The position numbers were made by a program, and so were the translations under genes. From an uncultured beta proteobacterium (GTDB lineage: Bacteria > Pseudomonadota > Gammaproteobacteria > Burkholderiales > SG8-39): a stretch of DNA of 64,000 bases. The stretch spans positions 1 through 64,000 of the forward strand of contig CAIYPG010000026.1 in the NCBI GenBank assembly GCA_903928055.1. Reading direction: 5' to 3'. A model generated the notes under the pieces. It was given only the letters and a program-made list of their open reading frames with translations, was not told where the DNA came from and did no database searches. Shown here in pieces: positions 18,588-27,304 of this stretch. Each line of letters opens with the position of its first letter. The stretch's first letter is position 1.

Positions 18588-19181
18588 TTAGCGCTGCGGT
18601 CGAGAACCAGAACCCAGGTCCGGCAGGTTGTTTCCCATGCCATTTCCGGCCGGCGCAATCGTACGCGGCGCGATGATGGTGGGAATCCGTATGTCGGCCA
18701 GCGCTCTTTGCTCAGGGTTCAGTATCTGGTAAAGCCCCTTGCTGGAGGCCTCCACCTCCTCGAGCGCAGTCAGGCGGTTTCGCGCCGTGTCCACGACCTG
18801 CTCGACATGCTGAAGCCCTTTCAGCTGTGCAGAACTGTCTGAAGGCGGCATTGTGCTTCGCGCCCGCTCACGTGCCAGATCCCCTGCGTAAGCCAGCGTG
18901 CTGTCCGCAAACCCCTGCCATGCAGCAGCCTGATTCGTCGCAAGCTTGAGGTCTTCCTGGAACAGGGAGAGGCGGTATTCGATCAGATCGTAGTTGTTGG
19001 GTTCACGTGTTGCCCTTTGGTCGCTGCGACCGTCGCGGTTTCCAGACTGGCCTTCGGCACTCCGCGCGCCCCGCGATGGGCGACTCCCGCCCATGCCACC
19101 GAACTGTGCATTGGCGTCCGATATCAACAGCAACATTGAAAAAAGCAGCACAAGCGAAGTGAACAAAAAGCGCAGTTTCAT
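18588..19181 (-). CDS. periplasmic Spy/LTXXQ-like protein
   Basis: A 197-residue exported protein: signal peptide MKLRFLFTSLVLLFSMLLLISDANA, then a Gly/Arg/Ser-rich linker, then a long helical region (NNYDLIEYRLSLFQEDLKLATNQAAAW to LYQILNPEQRALADIR). The helical pairing and the LNPEQRALAD box resemble the LTPEQ repeats of CpxP/Spy chaperones and related envelope-stress proteins. A start 27 bases upstream is possible but would lengthen the signal. It is transcribed toward the pilin cassette. Function is inferred from fold type only. Confidence 0.65.
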   Translation of the reverse strand: MKLRFLFTSLVLLFSMLLLISDANAQFGGMGGSRPSRGARSAEGQSGNRDGRSDQRATREPNNYDLIEYRLSLFQEDLKLATNQAAAWQGFADSTLAYAGDLARERARSTMPPSDSSAQLKGLQHVEQVVDTARNRLTALEEVEASSKGLYQILNPEQRALADIRIPTIIAPRTIAPAGNGMGNNLPDLGSGSRPQR

Positions 19182-19622
19182 GATCGGGCACAGTCCGGGA
19201 TTGTTCAATCTCCATCCTACCGGCCCTCCTCAAGCACAGATGTAACAAATGGTAGCTGGACATGCCGACACGATCCTCCACCGACCAGGCCGTGAGGATC
19301 ACCGCAATGTCCTGATGACTGGCGTATCGCCACACATGTGACGTCGCTTGATGGAGCCGGTCCCCAATATTTGGTTGCCACCTGCCTATATGTTCGATAA
19401 CGGACAGAGGTTTGCATCCATGCAGTGAACAATTCCCGGACTGCCACAAGTCTCAAATGAGACTGAAGCGGGAACTTTCGATCAGATCCGATCGGACATT
19501 CCGTCGTGATACGTCCTCCCCTGTTTTGACCACAACCGAATGGGTCAAAGCCGCCAAGTCCGAAATTCGATAGCGACTGTGGGGAGGGAAACAATCAACT
19601 CATTGTCCAGGAGATCCAAGTC
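19182..19622. other. divergent intergenic region
   Basis: A 441-base region between a leftward and a rightward gene. It has open frames on both strands but none with recognisable protein character or a ribosome binding site. No terminator or repeat was found. Confidence 0.3.
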
Positions 19623-20048
19623 ATGAATACGATGCCGAAGAAAATGTTGTCGCTGGCGATAGCAGGCATGTTTGGTGCAGCAACGCTCGCAAGCGTGGCG
19701 TACGTGCCTGATGTAATGGCGCAGAACACCGGAAATCCTGCTGGTGGTCCTGCTGGTGGTCCTGCTGGTGGTCCTGCTGGTGGTCCTGCTGGTGGTCCTG
19801 CTGGTGGTCCTGCTGGTGGTCCTGCTGGTGGTCCTGCTGGTGGTCCTGCTGGTGGTCCTGGTGCGGGCGTTGGTGGCGCTGCCGGTGGCGGTGTCCCGGC
19901 AGGTGCCGCGGGCGCCATCGGTGGCGCCTTCGGTGGAATCGGCCTTGGCGCCGTCGCACTCGGTGTGGCCGCAGTAGCTGCGGTCGCTGCGGTATCGTCC
20001 TCGGATTCGTCCACAACCGGATCAACCGGATCTACGGGAACGCGCTAA
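19623..20048 (+). CDS. secreted Pro-Ala-Gly-Gly repeat protein
   Basis: A 141-residue protein with a signal peptide (MNTMPKKMLSLAIAGMFGAA... cut near VMA-QN), then ten perfect PAGG units from residue 39, then a Gly/Ala-rich hydrophobic stretch (GGIGLGAVALGVAAVAAVAAV) and a Ser/Thr/Gly tail SSSDSSTTGSTGSTGTR. The stretch could span or associate with a membrane. I do not recognise a family; small proteins with similar hydrophobic-plus-Ser/Thr tails occur around betaproteobacterial surface polysaccharide genes. The Thr/Ser-rich tail is another possible sugar acceptor. An intrinsic terminator follows. Confidence 0.65.
   Translation: MNTMPKKMLSLAIAGMFGAATLASVAYVPDVMAQNTGNPAGGPAGGPAGGPAGGPAGGPAGGPAGGPAGGPAGGPAGGPGAGVGGAAGGGVPAGAAGAIGGAFGGIGLGAVALGVAAVAAVAAVSSSDSSTTGSTGSTGTR
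19737..19856 (+). repeat. ten perfect 12-bp tandem repeats in a coding region
   Basis: CCTGCTGGTGGT repeated ten times without a single mismatch; each unit encodes Pro-Ala-Gly-Gly, so copy-number change keeps the frame. The absence of silent differences indicates recent expansion or frequent homogenisation. Confidence 0.97.
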
Positions 20049-20193
20049 TCCAATAGCGATCCGGTCAAACGGCCTTGGCATTTTGTCAGGGCCGTTTGAT
20101 TTGCAGGGTCGTCACCGATTTCGACTTTGAATTGGACGTATCGCGTATTCATGCGCATCTGGCCGGCATGCCACCGAACCGGTTCTCCAGTAT

Positions 20194-20219
20194 AAAAAAC
20201 CCGCTTTGGCGGGTTTTTT
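20194..20219 (+). terminator. intrinsic terminator after the PAGG-repeat gene
   Basis: AAAAAACCCGC, loop TTTG, GCGGGTTTTTT. Same hairpin as the pilin terminators except for the loop. Confidence 0.9.
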
Positions 20220-20461
20220 ATTGCCTGATTCCTGTACAAGCTTGATGAATTAATCGTTCAAATCAAGAATTAACTTGTTGAGCATGCTCACATCTATCTT
20301 TCAATGACTTATGGCCAATCAATTGACTCGTACACCTCCGAGGCCGAAAACATGGCGGCAATAAATGCCGACAGCCATTTGCGCCAAGGAATTCAAGAGG
20401 TGCTTATAACCGCACTGACCATTGATAATCTATGCTTACGTTGGAAAAAGGAGGAACCACC
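20220..20461. other. AT-rich region upstream of the hydrolase cluster
   Basis: 242 bases, noticeably AT-rich, that probably carry the promoter for the rightward cluster starting at 20462. TTGACT at 20321-20326 is a -35 candidate. GGAGGAACC at 20449-20457 is the ribosome binding site of the first gene. No small gene was recognised. Confidence 0.35.
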
Positions 20462-21211
20462 ATGCCGTTCTACGAAAAAGGCCCTGTCCGCATCCACTAC
20501 GAAGAAGCCGGCACAGGCTTTCCGCTGTTCATCATTCCCGGCGGCGGGCTGAATGCGAACATACACAAACTTAGCGAATCCCATCCTTTCAATCCCATGG
20601 AGGAGTTCAAGGGCGAGTACCGCTGCATTGCGCTTGACCTGCGCAATGCCAACGGCGGGCAGTCCACCGGGCCGCTGGAATTCGACCGCCCCTGGGAGGC
20701 GCATGCCGAGGACATGATCGGCCTGCTCGATCACCTGAAGATCGACAGGTTCATGGTGATGGGTTTCTGCATCGGCAATCCGCTGATCTGGAACCTGATG
20801 AAACACGCCCCCGGCCGCATCGTGGCCGCGGTGTCGGCGCAGCCCAGCGGCTTCAGGGCCGACCTGCCCGACCACTTCTACCAGACGAACAGCGTGAAGT
20901 GGGGCCCGGAGTTGCGCAAGCACCGGCCGGACATCACCGCCGACATGATCGACAAGTATCTGAAGAAGATGTATCTCGCCAATCCGGACTTCGTGTTCTC
21001 GGTGAATCGCGATTTCGTGCGCAACTGTCCGGTGCCGCTGCTGGTGATGCCCGATGACACCGAGGCGCATTGCTACGCAGTGGCCATGGAGATGGTGCAC
21101 CTGGCGCCGAATGCGCAGGTGAGCCTGTATCCGTGGAAGGACACGAAGGAGAACATACGGCTTGCGGTGCGGCATGCGCGGACGTTTTTGAAGGCGAATC
21201 GGCCGGGGTAG
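20462..21211 (+). CDS. alpha/beta hydrolase with cysteine at the nucleophile elbow, paralogue 1
   Basis: A 249-residue alpha/beta hydrolase. The oxyanion-hole region is FIIPGGGLNAN, and the elbow reads GFCIGNP, so the G-x-Nuc-x-G nucleophile is cysteine as in dienelactone hydrolase, not serine. The acid is probably in LLVMPDDTEAH. It is one of three near-equal-length paralogues (also at 22148 and 25074) sharing MPFYEKG/MPFFQKD starts, SxQPSG after the elbow and LYPWKD...RHxRTFLKANRP ends. Neighbours (flavin reductase-like, D-hydroxyacid dehydrogenase, Bug receptor) suggest catabolism of an unknown organic acid or lactone. The start follows GGAGGAACCACC. Confidence 0.88.
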   Translation: MPFYEKGPVRIHYEEAGTGFPLFIIPGGGLNANIHKLSESHPFNPMEEFKGEYRCIALDLRNANGGQSTGPLEFDRPWEAHAEDMIGLLDHLKIDRFMVMGFCIGNPLIWNLMKHAPGRIVAAVSAQPSGFRADLPDHFYQTNSVKWGPELRKHRPDITADMIDKYLKKMYLANPDFVFSVNRDFVRNCPVPLLVMPDDTEAHCYAVAMEMVHLAPNAQVSLYPWKDTKENIRLAVRHARTFLKANRPG

Positions 21212-21231
21212 CGAGGCCGCGTCAGGGGGAT

Positions 21232-21291
21232 GAGGAAACCCGCCCCCACCCTCCCCCGCTCGCTTCGCTCACAAGGGAGGGAGCAAACCCC
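21232..21291. repeat. GC-rich intergenic repeat, family C copy 1
   Basis: GGAAACCCGCCCCCACC followed by CTCCCCCGCT...AAGGGAGGGAG, an inverted repeat between two genes. A closely similar element occupies 22075-22133. Confidence 0.6.
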
Positions 21292-21380
21292 ACGGCGCAG
21301 CCATGTTATCTTTCGGGGACGCCGGACGCAGTCATCCAAAAGACCTGCCGGCCCATCAATCGCAAAGGGGAGAAGACCAC

Positions 21381-22025
21381 ATGTATTACGAAATCGGTGA
21401 TGGCACCGGCCACCGTTCGGCAGGGCTCAAGCACAATCCTTTTCAGGCGCTGGTGGTTCCGCGCCCGATCGGGTGGATCAGCACGCTCAGCAAGGAGGGC
21501 ATTGCCAACCTGTCGCCCTTTTCCTATTTCAATGCCATCTCCAGCGCGCCGCCCGCCGTGATGTTCACCGTGTCCAGCGACCACATGGAAGGCGGCGAAA
21601 AGGACACCCTGCGCAATGCGCGGGAAACCGGCGAATTCGTGTTCAATCTGTGCACCGAGGAACTCGCCCAGCAGATGAACGACTCCTCGACCATGGCGCC
21701 GCGCGATGTGGATGAATTCGAAATAGCCGGATTGACCAAGGCGCCCTCGCGCCTCGTGAAGCCTTCGCGAGTGGCCGAATCGCCGGTGCATATGGAGTGC
21801 GAGGTGATCCAGATCCTGAAACTTCCCCTCGGCAAAAATTCCAATTCACACATGATCATGGGCCGGGTGCTCTCCGTGCACATCCGGGACGACCTCGTTT
21901 CCGACGGCCGCGTCGATACTGTCAAGGTGCATCCGATGGGTCGGCTGGGTTATTACGACTACAACGTTGTCACCGACTCGGTGGAGCTGTTGCGTCCGGA
22001 CTGGCCGCTGAAGAAACGCGGCTGA
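21381..22025 (+). CDS. flavin reductase-like FMN-binding split-barrel protein
   Basis: A 214-residue protein of the flavin reductase-like family: FQALVVPRPIGWISTLSKEGIANLSPFSYFNAISSAPPAVMF is the FMN-binding signature, followed by KDTLRNARETGEFVFNLCT and a C-terminal region with HPMGRLGYYDY. Such proteins bind FMN and may reduce flavin for a partner monooxygenase, but no oxygenase is adjacent, so it may act alone. GGGGAGAAG precedes the ATG at 21381. It lies between hydrolase paralogues 1 and 2 and is probably cotranscribed with them. Confidence 0.88.
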   Translation: MYYEIGDGTGHRSAGLKHNPFQALVVPRPIGWISTLSKEGIANLSPFSYFNAISSAPPAVMFTVSSDHMEGGEKDTLRNARETGEFVFNLCTEELAQQMNDSSTMAPRDVDEFEIAGLTKAPSRLVKPSRVAESPVHMECEVIQILKLPLGKNSNSHMIMGRVLSVHIRDDLVSDGRVDTVKVHPMGRLGYYDYNVVTDSVELLRPDWPLKKRG

Positions 22026-22074
22026 GAGCGCGGCGGCTGCAGATCAGCTGCAGTAGCGATTTGGTTTTATAAGG

Positions 22075-22133
22075 CGGGAAACCCGCCCCCACCCCCGCCC
22101 TCCCCCGCTTCGCAGGGGAGGGGGTCAAAACCG
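22075..22133. repeat. GC-rich intergenic repeat, family C copy 2
   Basis: CGGGAAACCCGCCCCCACCC, then CCCTCCCCCGC-TTCGC-AGGGGAGGGGG, a strong hairpin just ahead of the second hydrolase gene. Similar in order and content to 21232-21291. Confidence 0.6.
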
Positions 22134-22147
22134 CGAGGAGGAACACC

Positions 22148-22897
22148 ATGCCGTTCTACGAAAAGGGCAACACCCGCATCCATTACGAAGACGTCGGCTC
22201 CGGATATCCGCTGCTCATCATCCCCGGCGGCGGGCTGAATTCGAAAATCGACTTCTACACGCTGACTGCGCCCTTCCATGCCAGCAAGGAGCTGCAGTCC
22301 GAATACCGCTGCATCACGCCGGACCTGCGCAACGCGCCCGAGGGCAAGTCCACCGGGCCGGTGGAAGTGGACCGCCCATGGGACTCGCACACCGATGACC
22401 AGCTCGGGCTGATGGAGCACCTGGGCTTCAAGAAATTCCTGGTGATGGGCTTCTGCATCGGCGGCCCCTTCATCTGGAATCTCCTGAAGCGCGCCCCCGA
22501 GCGCATCGTCGCCGCGGTGATCTCCCAGCCCAGCGGCGTGCGCCCCGAGGCGCCGCGCATGGGCTATGAAAACAACATGAAGGGCTGGGGTCCGCAGATT
22601 TGCGCCATGCGGCCGGAACTCAACATGGAGACGGTCGAGAAGTTCCTGCGCAACATGTATCTGGACAAGGACTTCGTCTACACCGTGTCGCGCGATTTCG
22701 TGAAAAACTGCAAGACGAACGTGCTGGTGATGCCCGATGACGTGCCGGCGCATCCCTACGTGGTCGCCATGGAATCGGCGCGCCTCGCCCCCAATGCCGA
22801 GGTCTGCCTCTATCCATGGAAGGACTCCAGCGAAAACGTCGCGCTGGCACTGCGCCATGTGCGGACCTTCCTGAAGGCGAATCGGCCGGCGGCCTGA
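22148..22897 (+). CDS. alpha/beta hydrolase with cysteine at the nucleophile elbow, paralogue 2
   Basis: A 249-residue paralogue of the genes at 20462 and 25074. The start MPFYEKGNTRIHYEDVGSG, oxyanion region LIIPGGGLNSK, elbow GFCIGGPFIWNLLK and LVMPDDVPAHP are conserved, with Cys again in the nucleophile position. It differs from the other two in GGP instead of GNP after the elbow and in ISQPSG. CGAGGAGG before the ATG is a strong ribosome binding site. Separate substrates for the paralogues, or successive steps on one substrate, are both possible. Confidence 0.88.
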   Translation: MPFYEKGNTRIHYEDVGSGYPLLIIPGGGLNSKIDFYTLTAPFHASKELQSEYRCITPDLRNAPEGKSTGPVEVDRPWDSHTDDQLGLMEHLGFKKFLVMGFCIGGPFIWNLLKRAPERIVAAVISQPSGVRPEAPRMGYENNMKGWGPQICAMRPELNMETVEKFLRNMYLDKDFVYTVSRDFVKNCKTNVLVMPDDVPAHPYVVAMESARLAPNAEVCLYPWKDSSENVALALRHVRTFLKANRPAA

Positions 22898-23006
22898 TGC
22901 CCGGTGCGGCTGCGGATGATTTTGTCCGCACCGCAGCCGTCACTTGCACGCGACTGGACACGGATGGTGAAGGGAACCGGGACAACCATCGCTTGAACGG
23001 ACTGGA

Positions 23007-23993
23007 ATGACCATGAAGATTGCGATACTCGATGACCTGCACCACATCGTCGCCACGCTGCCGTGCTATGCCCGCCTCGCCGCGCACCAGGTGACGATCT
23101 GGAACGACCATGTGGACGACATCGCCGTGCTGGCCGAGCGACTGAAGGATGTCGAGGCGCTGGCGCTGCACCGCGAGCGCACGGCCATTCCCGCCGCGCT
23201 CCTGGAGCGCCTGCCCCGGCTGCGGCTGATCAGCGTGCGGGGCCACATTCCGCACATCGATGTCCCTGCCTGCACGCGCCATGGCGTGCTGGTGTCCGTG
23301 GGCAAGTCGGAAAGCGTGCCCGATTCGTCCACCACGGAACTCACGCTGGCGCTGATCCTCATGGGCCTGCGCGACCTGCCCCGCCAGATCGATTCCATGA
23401 AGGCAGGCAAGTGGCAGTTCGGCGTGGGTCGCGTCGCCCACGGGCTGACCCTGGGCATCTATGCCTATGGGCGCATCGGCGGCGCGGTCGCAAACTTCGG
23501 GCGCATGCTGGGAATGAAGGTGCAGGTGTGGGGTCGTGACGCCTCCCTGGTGCGTGCACGCGCCGACGGCTATGCAGTCGCTGCCAGCCGCGAGGCCTTT
23601 TTTTCGGAGAGCGATGTGGTCTCGATGCACATGCCGCTCGTTGAAAGCTCGCGCGGCATAGTCACCGAAGCCGACCTGCTGATGATGAAACCCACGGCGC
23701 TGTTCATCAACACCAGCCGCGCCGGCCTGGTCGCGCCGGGGGCGCTGGTCAACGCGCTCAGGCAGGGGCATCCGGGCAGGGCCGCGGTGGACGTGTACGA
23801 ACAGGAGCCTGTCACTGACGTCAACCACCCCCTGCTCACCATGCCCAATGTCATCTGCACGCCGCACATCGGCGGTGTGGTGTCGGGCCACCTGGAAAAA
23901 CAGTATGAAAACGTGTTTGACCAGATCCTGGCCTATGCAAAGGGGCAGCCGATCAATATCGTCAATCCCGAAGCCGCCACGAGGAAGAACTAG
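23007..23993 (+). CDS. D-isomer specific 2-hydroxyacid dehydrogenase family protein
   Basis: A 328-residue NAD-dependent dehydrogenase of the D-2-hydroxyacid/phosphoglycerate dehydrogenase family. The catalytic triad is complete: Arg in INTSRAGLV, Glu in DVYEQEPVTD, His in CTPHIGGV. The dinucleotide motif reads GIYAYGRIGG, with Ala in place of the first Gly of GxGxxG, an unusual change that may affect cofactor binding. ATGACCATGAAG offers two starts; 23007 is taken. It lies within the hydrolase cluster and may oxidise or reduce the acid released by one of them. Confidence 0.9.
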   Translation: MTMKIAILDDLHHIVATLPCYARLAAHQVTIWNDHVDDIAVLAERLKDVEALALHRERTAIPAALLERLPRLRLISVRGHIPHIDVPACTRHGVLVSVGKSESVPDSSTTELTLALILMGLRDLPRQIDSMKAGKWQFGVGRVAHGLTLGIYAYGRIGGAVANFGRMLGMKVQVWGRDASLVRARADGYAVAASREAFFSESDVVSMHMPLVESSRGIVTEADLLMMKPTALFINTSRAGLVAPGALVNALRQGHPGRAAVDVYEQEPVTDVNHPLLTMPNVICTPHIGGVVSGHLEKQYENVFDQILAYAKGQPINIVNPEAATRKN

Positions 23994-24066
23994 GGGCAGG
24001 ACGCCCGCAGCACCGCAATCAAGGTGTTGGCAGGCGCGCGACGCCCACCATAACAAGGAGGATTTC

Positions 24067-25029
24067 ATGTCCAGTCGGTTCATCGCGGGATTGCTCGCAC
24101 TTGCATGCTGTGCGGCCCAGGCCCAGACCTGGCCCACCAAGCCCATCAAGCTGGTCATTCCCGTCGCGGCTGGCGCGAGCAGCAACGACATACTGGGCCG
24201 GACCATTGCCAAGAACCTCGCCGAGGCGCTGGGGCAGGCCGTCTTTGTCGAGAACCAGCCCGGCGCCACCGGTACCATCGGATCGCGCGCCGTCGCCCGG
24301 GCTGCGCCCGACGGCTACACCCTGTTGCTCGCTTACCAAGGGGCCCAGGCCATCGCGCCCAGCGTCATGCCGGACATCGGCTATGACACGATAAAGGATC
24401 TCGCCCCCGTGGGCATGTTCGCCACCGTGCCCTATGTCATGGTGGTCCACCCAGGCGTTCCAGCCAACAACGTGAAGGAACTCGTGGCCTATGTCAAAAA
24501 TAATCCGGACAAGTTGAGCTTCGCGTCCTCCGGCACCGGCAGCTCGCCGCATCTGGCCACCGAACTGTTCATGCAGGAGACCGGCGCAAGGATGCTGCAT
24601 GTGCCCTACAAGGCGGCTGCAACAGCGCGCACTGATCTGCTGGCAGGCTTGGTCCAGCTCTATATCGGCGGCGTGCCTGCCACGGCATCGCTCGTGAAGG
24701 CCGGCAAGCTGCGCGCCTTGATGGTCACAAATACCGCGCGCTCCATTGTGCTGCCCGAGGTGCCCACTTCAGCCGAGGCAGGCTTTCCGACGGTCATCGC
24801 CGCCAGCTGGCTGGGCATCATGGCGCCGGCCAGAACACCCGACGCCGTCATCAACCGCCTTTACACCGAGATCGCCAAAATCACCAATACCCAGGAGATG
24901 AAGAATTTCCTCATCAACCAGGGCGCCGAGCCGGCGCTGCTGCCCCCGGCCAAATTCGGAGAACTGATCCGCGCGGAAATCGCGCTCTGGGCGAAAGTCA
25001 TCAAGACGGGCGACATCAAGGTCGAATAG
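24067..25029 (+). CDS. Bug/TctC-family periplasmic solute-binding receptor
   Basis: A 320-residue tripartite tricarboxylate-type receptor. The signal peptide MSSRFIAGLLALACCAAQA is followed by the family opening TWPTKPIKLVIPVAAGASSND, the conserved GSRAVARAAPDGYTLLLA, LHVPYKAAATARTDLLAG and LPEVPTSAEAGFP. Such proteins bind carboxylic acids in the periplasm, often without a matching TctA/TctB pair nearby, as here. GGAGGATTTC precedes the ATG. It probably brings in, or signals, the substrate of the surrounding cluster. Confidence 0.94.
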   Translation: MSSRFIAGLLALACCAAQAQTWPTKPIKLVIPVAAGASSNDILGRTIAKNLAEALGQAVFVENQPGATGTIGSRAVARAAPDGYTLLLAYQGAQAIAPSVMPDIGYDTIKDLAPVGMFATVPYVMVVHPGVPANNVKELVAYVKNNPDKLSFASSGTGSSPHLATELFMQETGARMLHVPYKAAATARTDLLAGLVQLYIGGVPATASLVKAGKLRALMVTNTARSIVLPEVPTSAEAGFPTVIAASWLGIMAPARTPDAVINRLYTEIAKITNTQEMKNFLINQGAEPALLPPAKFGELIRAEIALWAKVIKTGDIKVE

Positions 25030-25073
25030 CGGGCGCCGCGGGGTGCCACGCATGGAAGAAAAGGAAAGGAGCC

Positions 25074-25823
25074 ATGCCGTTTTTCCAGAAGGACAGGGAC
25101 GTACGCCTTCACTACCGCGATGAGAGTTCGGGCTTTCCGCTGTTTGTCATCTATGGCGGCGGACTGAATTCGGCGGTGACTTACCCGGTCGGCCCGTTCG
25201 ATGTATTCGAGGAATTCAAGTCGGAGTACCGCTGCATCTCCATGGACCTGCGCAACTCGCCGGTCGGCCAGAGCACAGGGCCGCTGGATGCTGACCTCGC
25301 CTGGGACGCGCACACCGGAGACCAGCTCGCGCTGCTCGACCACCTCGGGGTGAAGCAGTTCTTCGTGATCGGTTTCTGCATCGGCAATCCGCTGATCTGG
25401 AACCTGCAGAAACATGCCCCGGGGCGCATCGTTGCCGCGGTGTCGGCGCAGCCCAGTGGCATCGATCCCAGGGACCCGATGTTCCTGTCACGCAACAACC
25501 TCACCAAGTGGGCGCCGGAGTTCATGGCCAAACGGCCGGACGTCAGCAGCGAAGCTGTCGAAAAATTCCTCGAGCGCATGTACCGCGGCAAGGAGTTCGT
25601 GCTGACGGTGTCCCGCGATTTCGTGCGCAACTGCCAGACCCCGCTGCTGGTGCTGCCCGACGACGTGCCGGCCCATCCGCTGGCGGTGTCCCTGGAGATG
25701 CCGCGTCTCGCCCCCAACGGACAGCAGAGCCTCTATCCGTGGAAGGACACACCGGAAAACATCAGGCTCGCCGTGCGGCATGTGCGGACGTTCTTCAAGG
25801 CAAATCGTCCGGCGGGAATCTGA
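25074..25823 (+). CDS. alpha/beta hydrolase with cysteine at the nucleophile elbow, paralogue 3
   Basis: A 249-residue paralogue of 20462 and 22148: start MPFFQKDRDVRLHYRDESSG, FVIYGGGLNSA, elbow GFCIGNPLIWNLQKHAPGRI, LLVLPDDVPAHP and end YPWKDTPENIRLAVRHVRTF. It is closer to paralogue 1 around the elbow (GNP, SAQPSG). AAAGGAGCC precedes the ATG. The gene ends the rightward cluster; the sensor kinase gene that follows is convergent, with no clear terminator between. Confidence 0.88.
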   Translation: MPFFQKDRDVRLHYRDESSGFPLFVIYGGGLNSAVTYPVGPFDVFEEFKSEYRCISMDLRNSPVGQSTGPLDADLAWDAHTGDQLALLDHLGVKQFFVIGFCIGNPLIWNLQKHAPGRIVAAVSAQPSGIDPRDPMFLSRNNLTKWAPEFMAKRPDVSSEAVEKFLERMYRGKEFVLTVSRDFVRNCQTPLLVLPDDVPAHPLAVSLEMPRLAPNGQQSLYPWKDTPENIRLAVRHVRTFFKANRPAGI

Positions 25824-25942
25824 TGGCTACAGGCTCGAATGCCTTCAGCTCATTCCATCTTGGTGATCACAATTCCACTGTGAATACTTATGGATTGTTT
25901 TTTATAGTTCTATTTTGATAATTATTTATCCGGGATAGCCCC

Positions 25943-27304
25943 TTACGTTCCCCTGAAGGCTGATCCTGAATCATTGGTTGGCGTGGTCAGCAGGCACCGG
26001 GGAAACTCGACCCGGACATGCAGCCCCCTGCCGTCGGGACCATCGGACAATTCGATACTTGCCCCGTGGCGCTGGACCAGCCGCTGGACAATTGCCAGGC
26101 CAAGCCCGCTGCCTTCAATGCCACCGCCGACGCCGCGATAGAAGCGATTGAATACCCGCTTCCGGTCGTCGGGCGCAATGCCCGGACCGTTGTCCTCGAC
26201 GCCGAGCACGGCACGGTCACCATGGCCATTCACCCGGACCTCAACCTTGCCGCCCTCCGGGGTATACCGGATGGCATTGTCCACCAGATTCCTGATCAGG
26301 ATCCGGATGGCGTCCGGATACCCGTTGATCCGAACATCGGGCTCGGCAGACAGGTCCAGATTGATTCTCCTGGCCAATGCGCCGGCCATGCATTCGGACA
26401 CAACCTGATCGGCAAACTCCGACAGGTACAGCGGTTCCGGGCTATCGATGAAGGCTTCCGGCTCGGTCCTGGCCAGCGCAAGCAACTGCTTCACGAGGTG
26501 CTTTACGCGCTCCGAGCCGCCCCTCAATGCCGCAAATGCGGCCGCCCGCGCGTCCTCAGACTGGGCCCGCTCCGCAATCTGTATCTGCAGCCCCACCGCC
26601 GTGATCGGGGTCCGCAGTTCGTGCGCGGCATCGGCGATGAACGAGCGCTGCAGGCGCATGGCGTGATCCAGTCTTCCGATCAGCTCGTTCACCGCGGCAA
26701 CGAGCGGCATCACTTCGCTGGGAACCGGTGCCACGTTGATCGGCCTCAATTCATCGACCGAACTGCTCCTCACCTCGGAAGCAATCCGGTTCAATGGCGC
26801 CAGGCCCCGCCCCACCGCCACCCACACCAGCACAATTAATATCGGAAACAGCCCCAGCAGCGGCAGCATTGCCCGCATGGCCATGTCTTTCGCCAGTTCT
26901 TCGCGAACAACACGCGATTGCGCAAGCTGGATGAGGTTGTCGCCAACCTGTTTCCGATAGACCCGCCACGAAGCCGTCTCGGTGTAGACCGTCGAGAAGC
27001 CGGGCTCGATGACGACGGGCACTTCGGTCTCCTCGTTGGAGATGTAGACCCGGTTGCCCTTGTTGTCCCAGATCTGCACGACCACATCCCCGATTTCAGG
27101 CGAGGCACTGAACGCATGGGAATAATTGCTTCTGGCGGTGAATCCTTCAGCCGGAAATCCTGCCGCCATCTGCTGCAACTGAAAATCGAAGATGCTCCGG
27201 GCCTGGCTCCTGGCACGACTGTAGACGGCCCAGATGCCGAGCACCGCACTCAGTGTCAGCACCAGGAGCAGCCATACCAGCAGATACTTCCGGATGGATT
27301 TCAT
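25943..27304 (-). CDS. sensor histidine kinase, QseC/TctE/PmrB type
   Basis: A 453-residue membrane kinase. It has two membrane helices (WLLLVLTLSAVLGIWAVY near residue 20 and LPLLGLFPILIVLVWVAV near 165) around a periplasmic sensor domain of about 130 residues, a HAMP-like linker, the phosphoacceptor AHELRTPITAV, and the ATPase boxes NLVDNAIRYTPEGG (N), VEDNGPGIAPDD (G1), and GSGLGLAIV (G2). It overlaps the upstream regulator gene by 4 bases, so the pair is translationally coupled. The signal is unknown; TctE-like kinases sense carboxylates and PmrB-like ones metal ions. Confidence 0.93.
   Translation of the reverse strand: MKSIRKYLLVWLLLVLTLSAVLGIWAVYSRARSQARSIFDFQLQQMAAGFPAEGFTARSNYSHAFSASPEIGDVVVQIWDNKGNRVYISNEETEVPVVIEPGFSTVYTETASWRVYRKQVGDNLIQLAQSRVVREELAKDMAMRAMLPLLGLFPILIVLVWVAVGRGLAPLNRIASEVRSSSVDELRPINVAPVPSEVMPLVAAVNELIGRLDHAMRLQRSFIADAAHELRTPITAVGLQIQIAERAQSEDARAAAFAALRGGSERVKHLVKQLLALARTEPEAFIDSPEPLYLSEFADQVVSECMAGALARRINLDLSAEPDVRINGYPDAIRILIRNLVDNAIRYTPEGGKVEVRVNGHGDRAVLGVEDNGPGIAPDDRKRVFNRFYRGVGGGIEGSGLGLAIVQRLVQRHGASIELSDGPDGRGLHVRVEFPRCLLTTPTNDSGSAFRGT

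Noticed and set aside
19737-19856. Tandem repeats considered as a CRISPR array
   Set aside because: The units are 12 bp with no spacers and lie in frame inside a protein gene; no cas gene is present.
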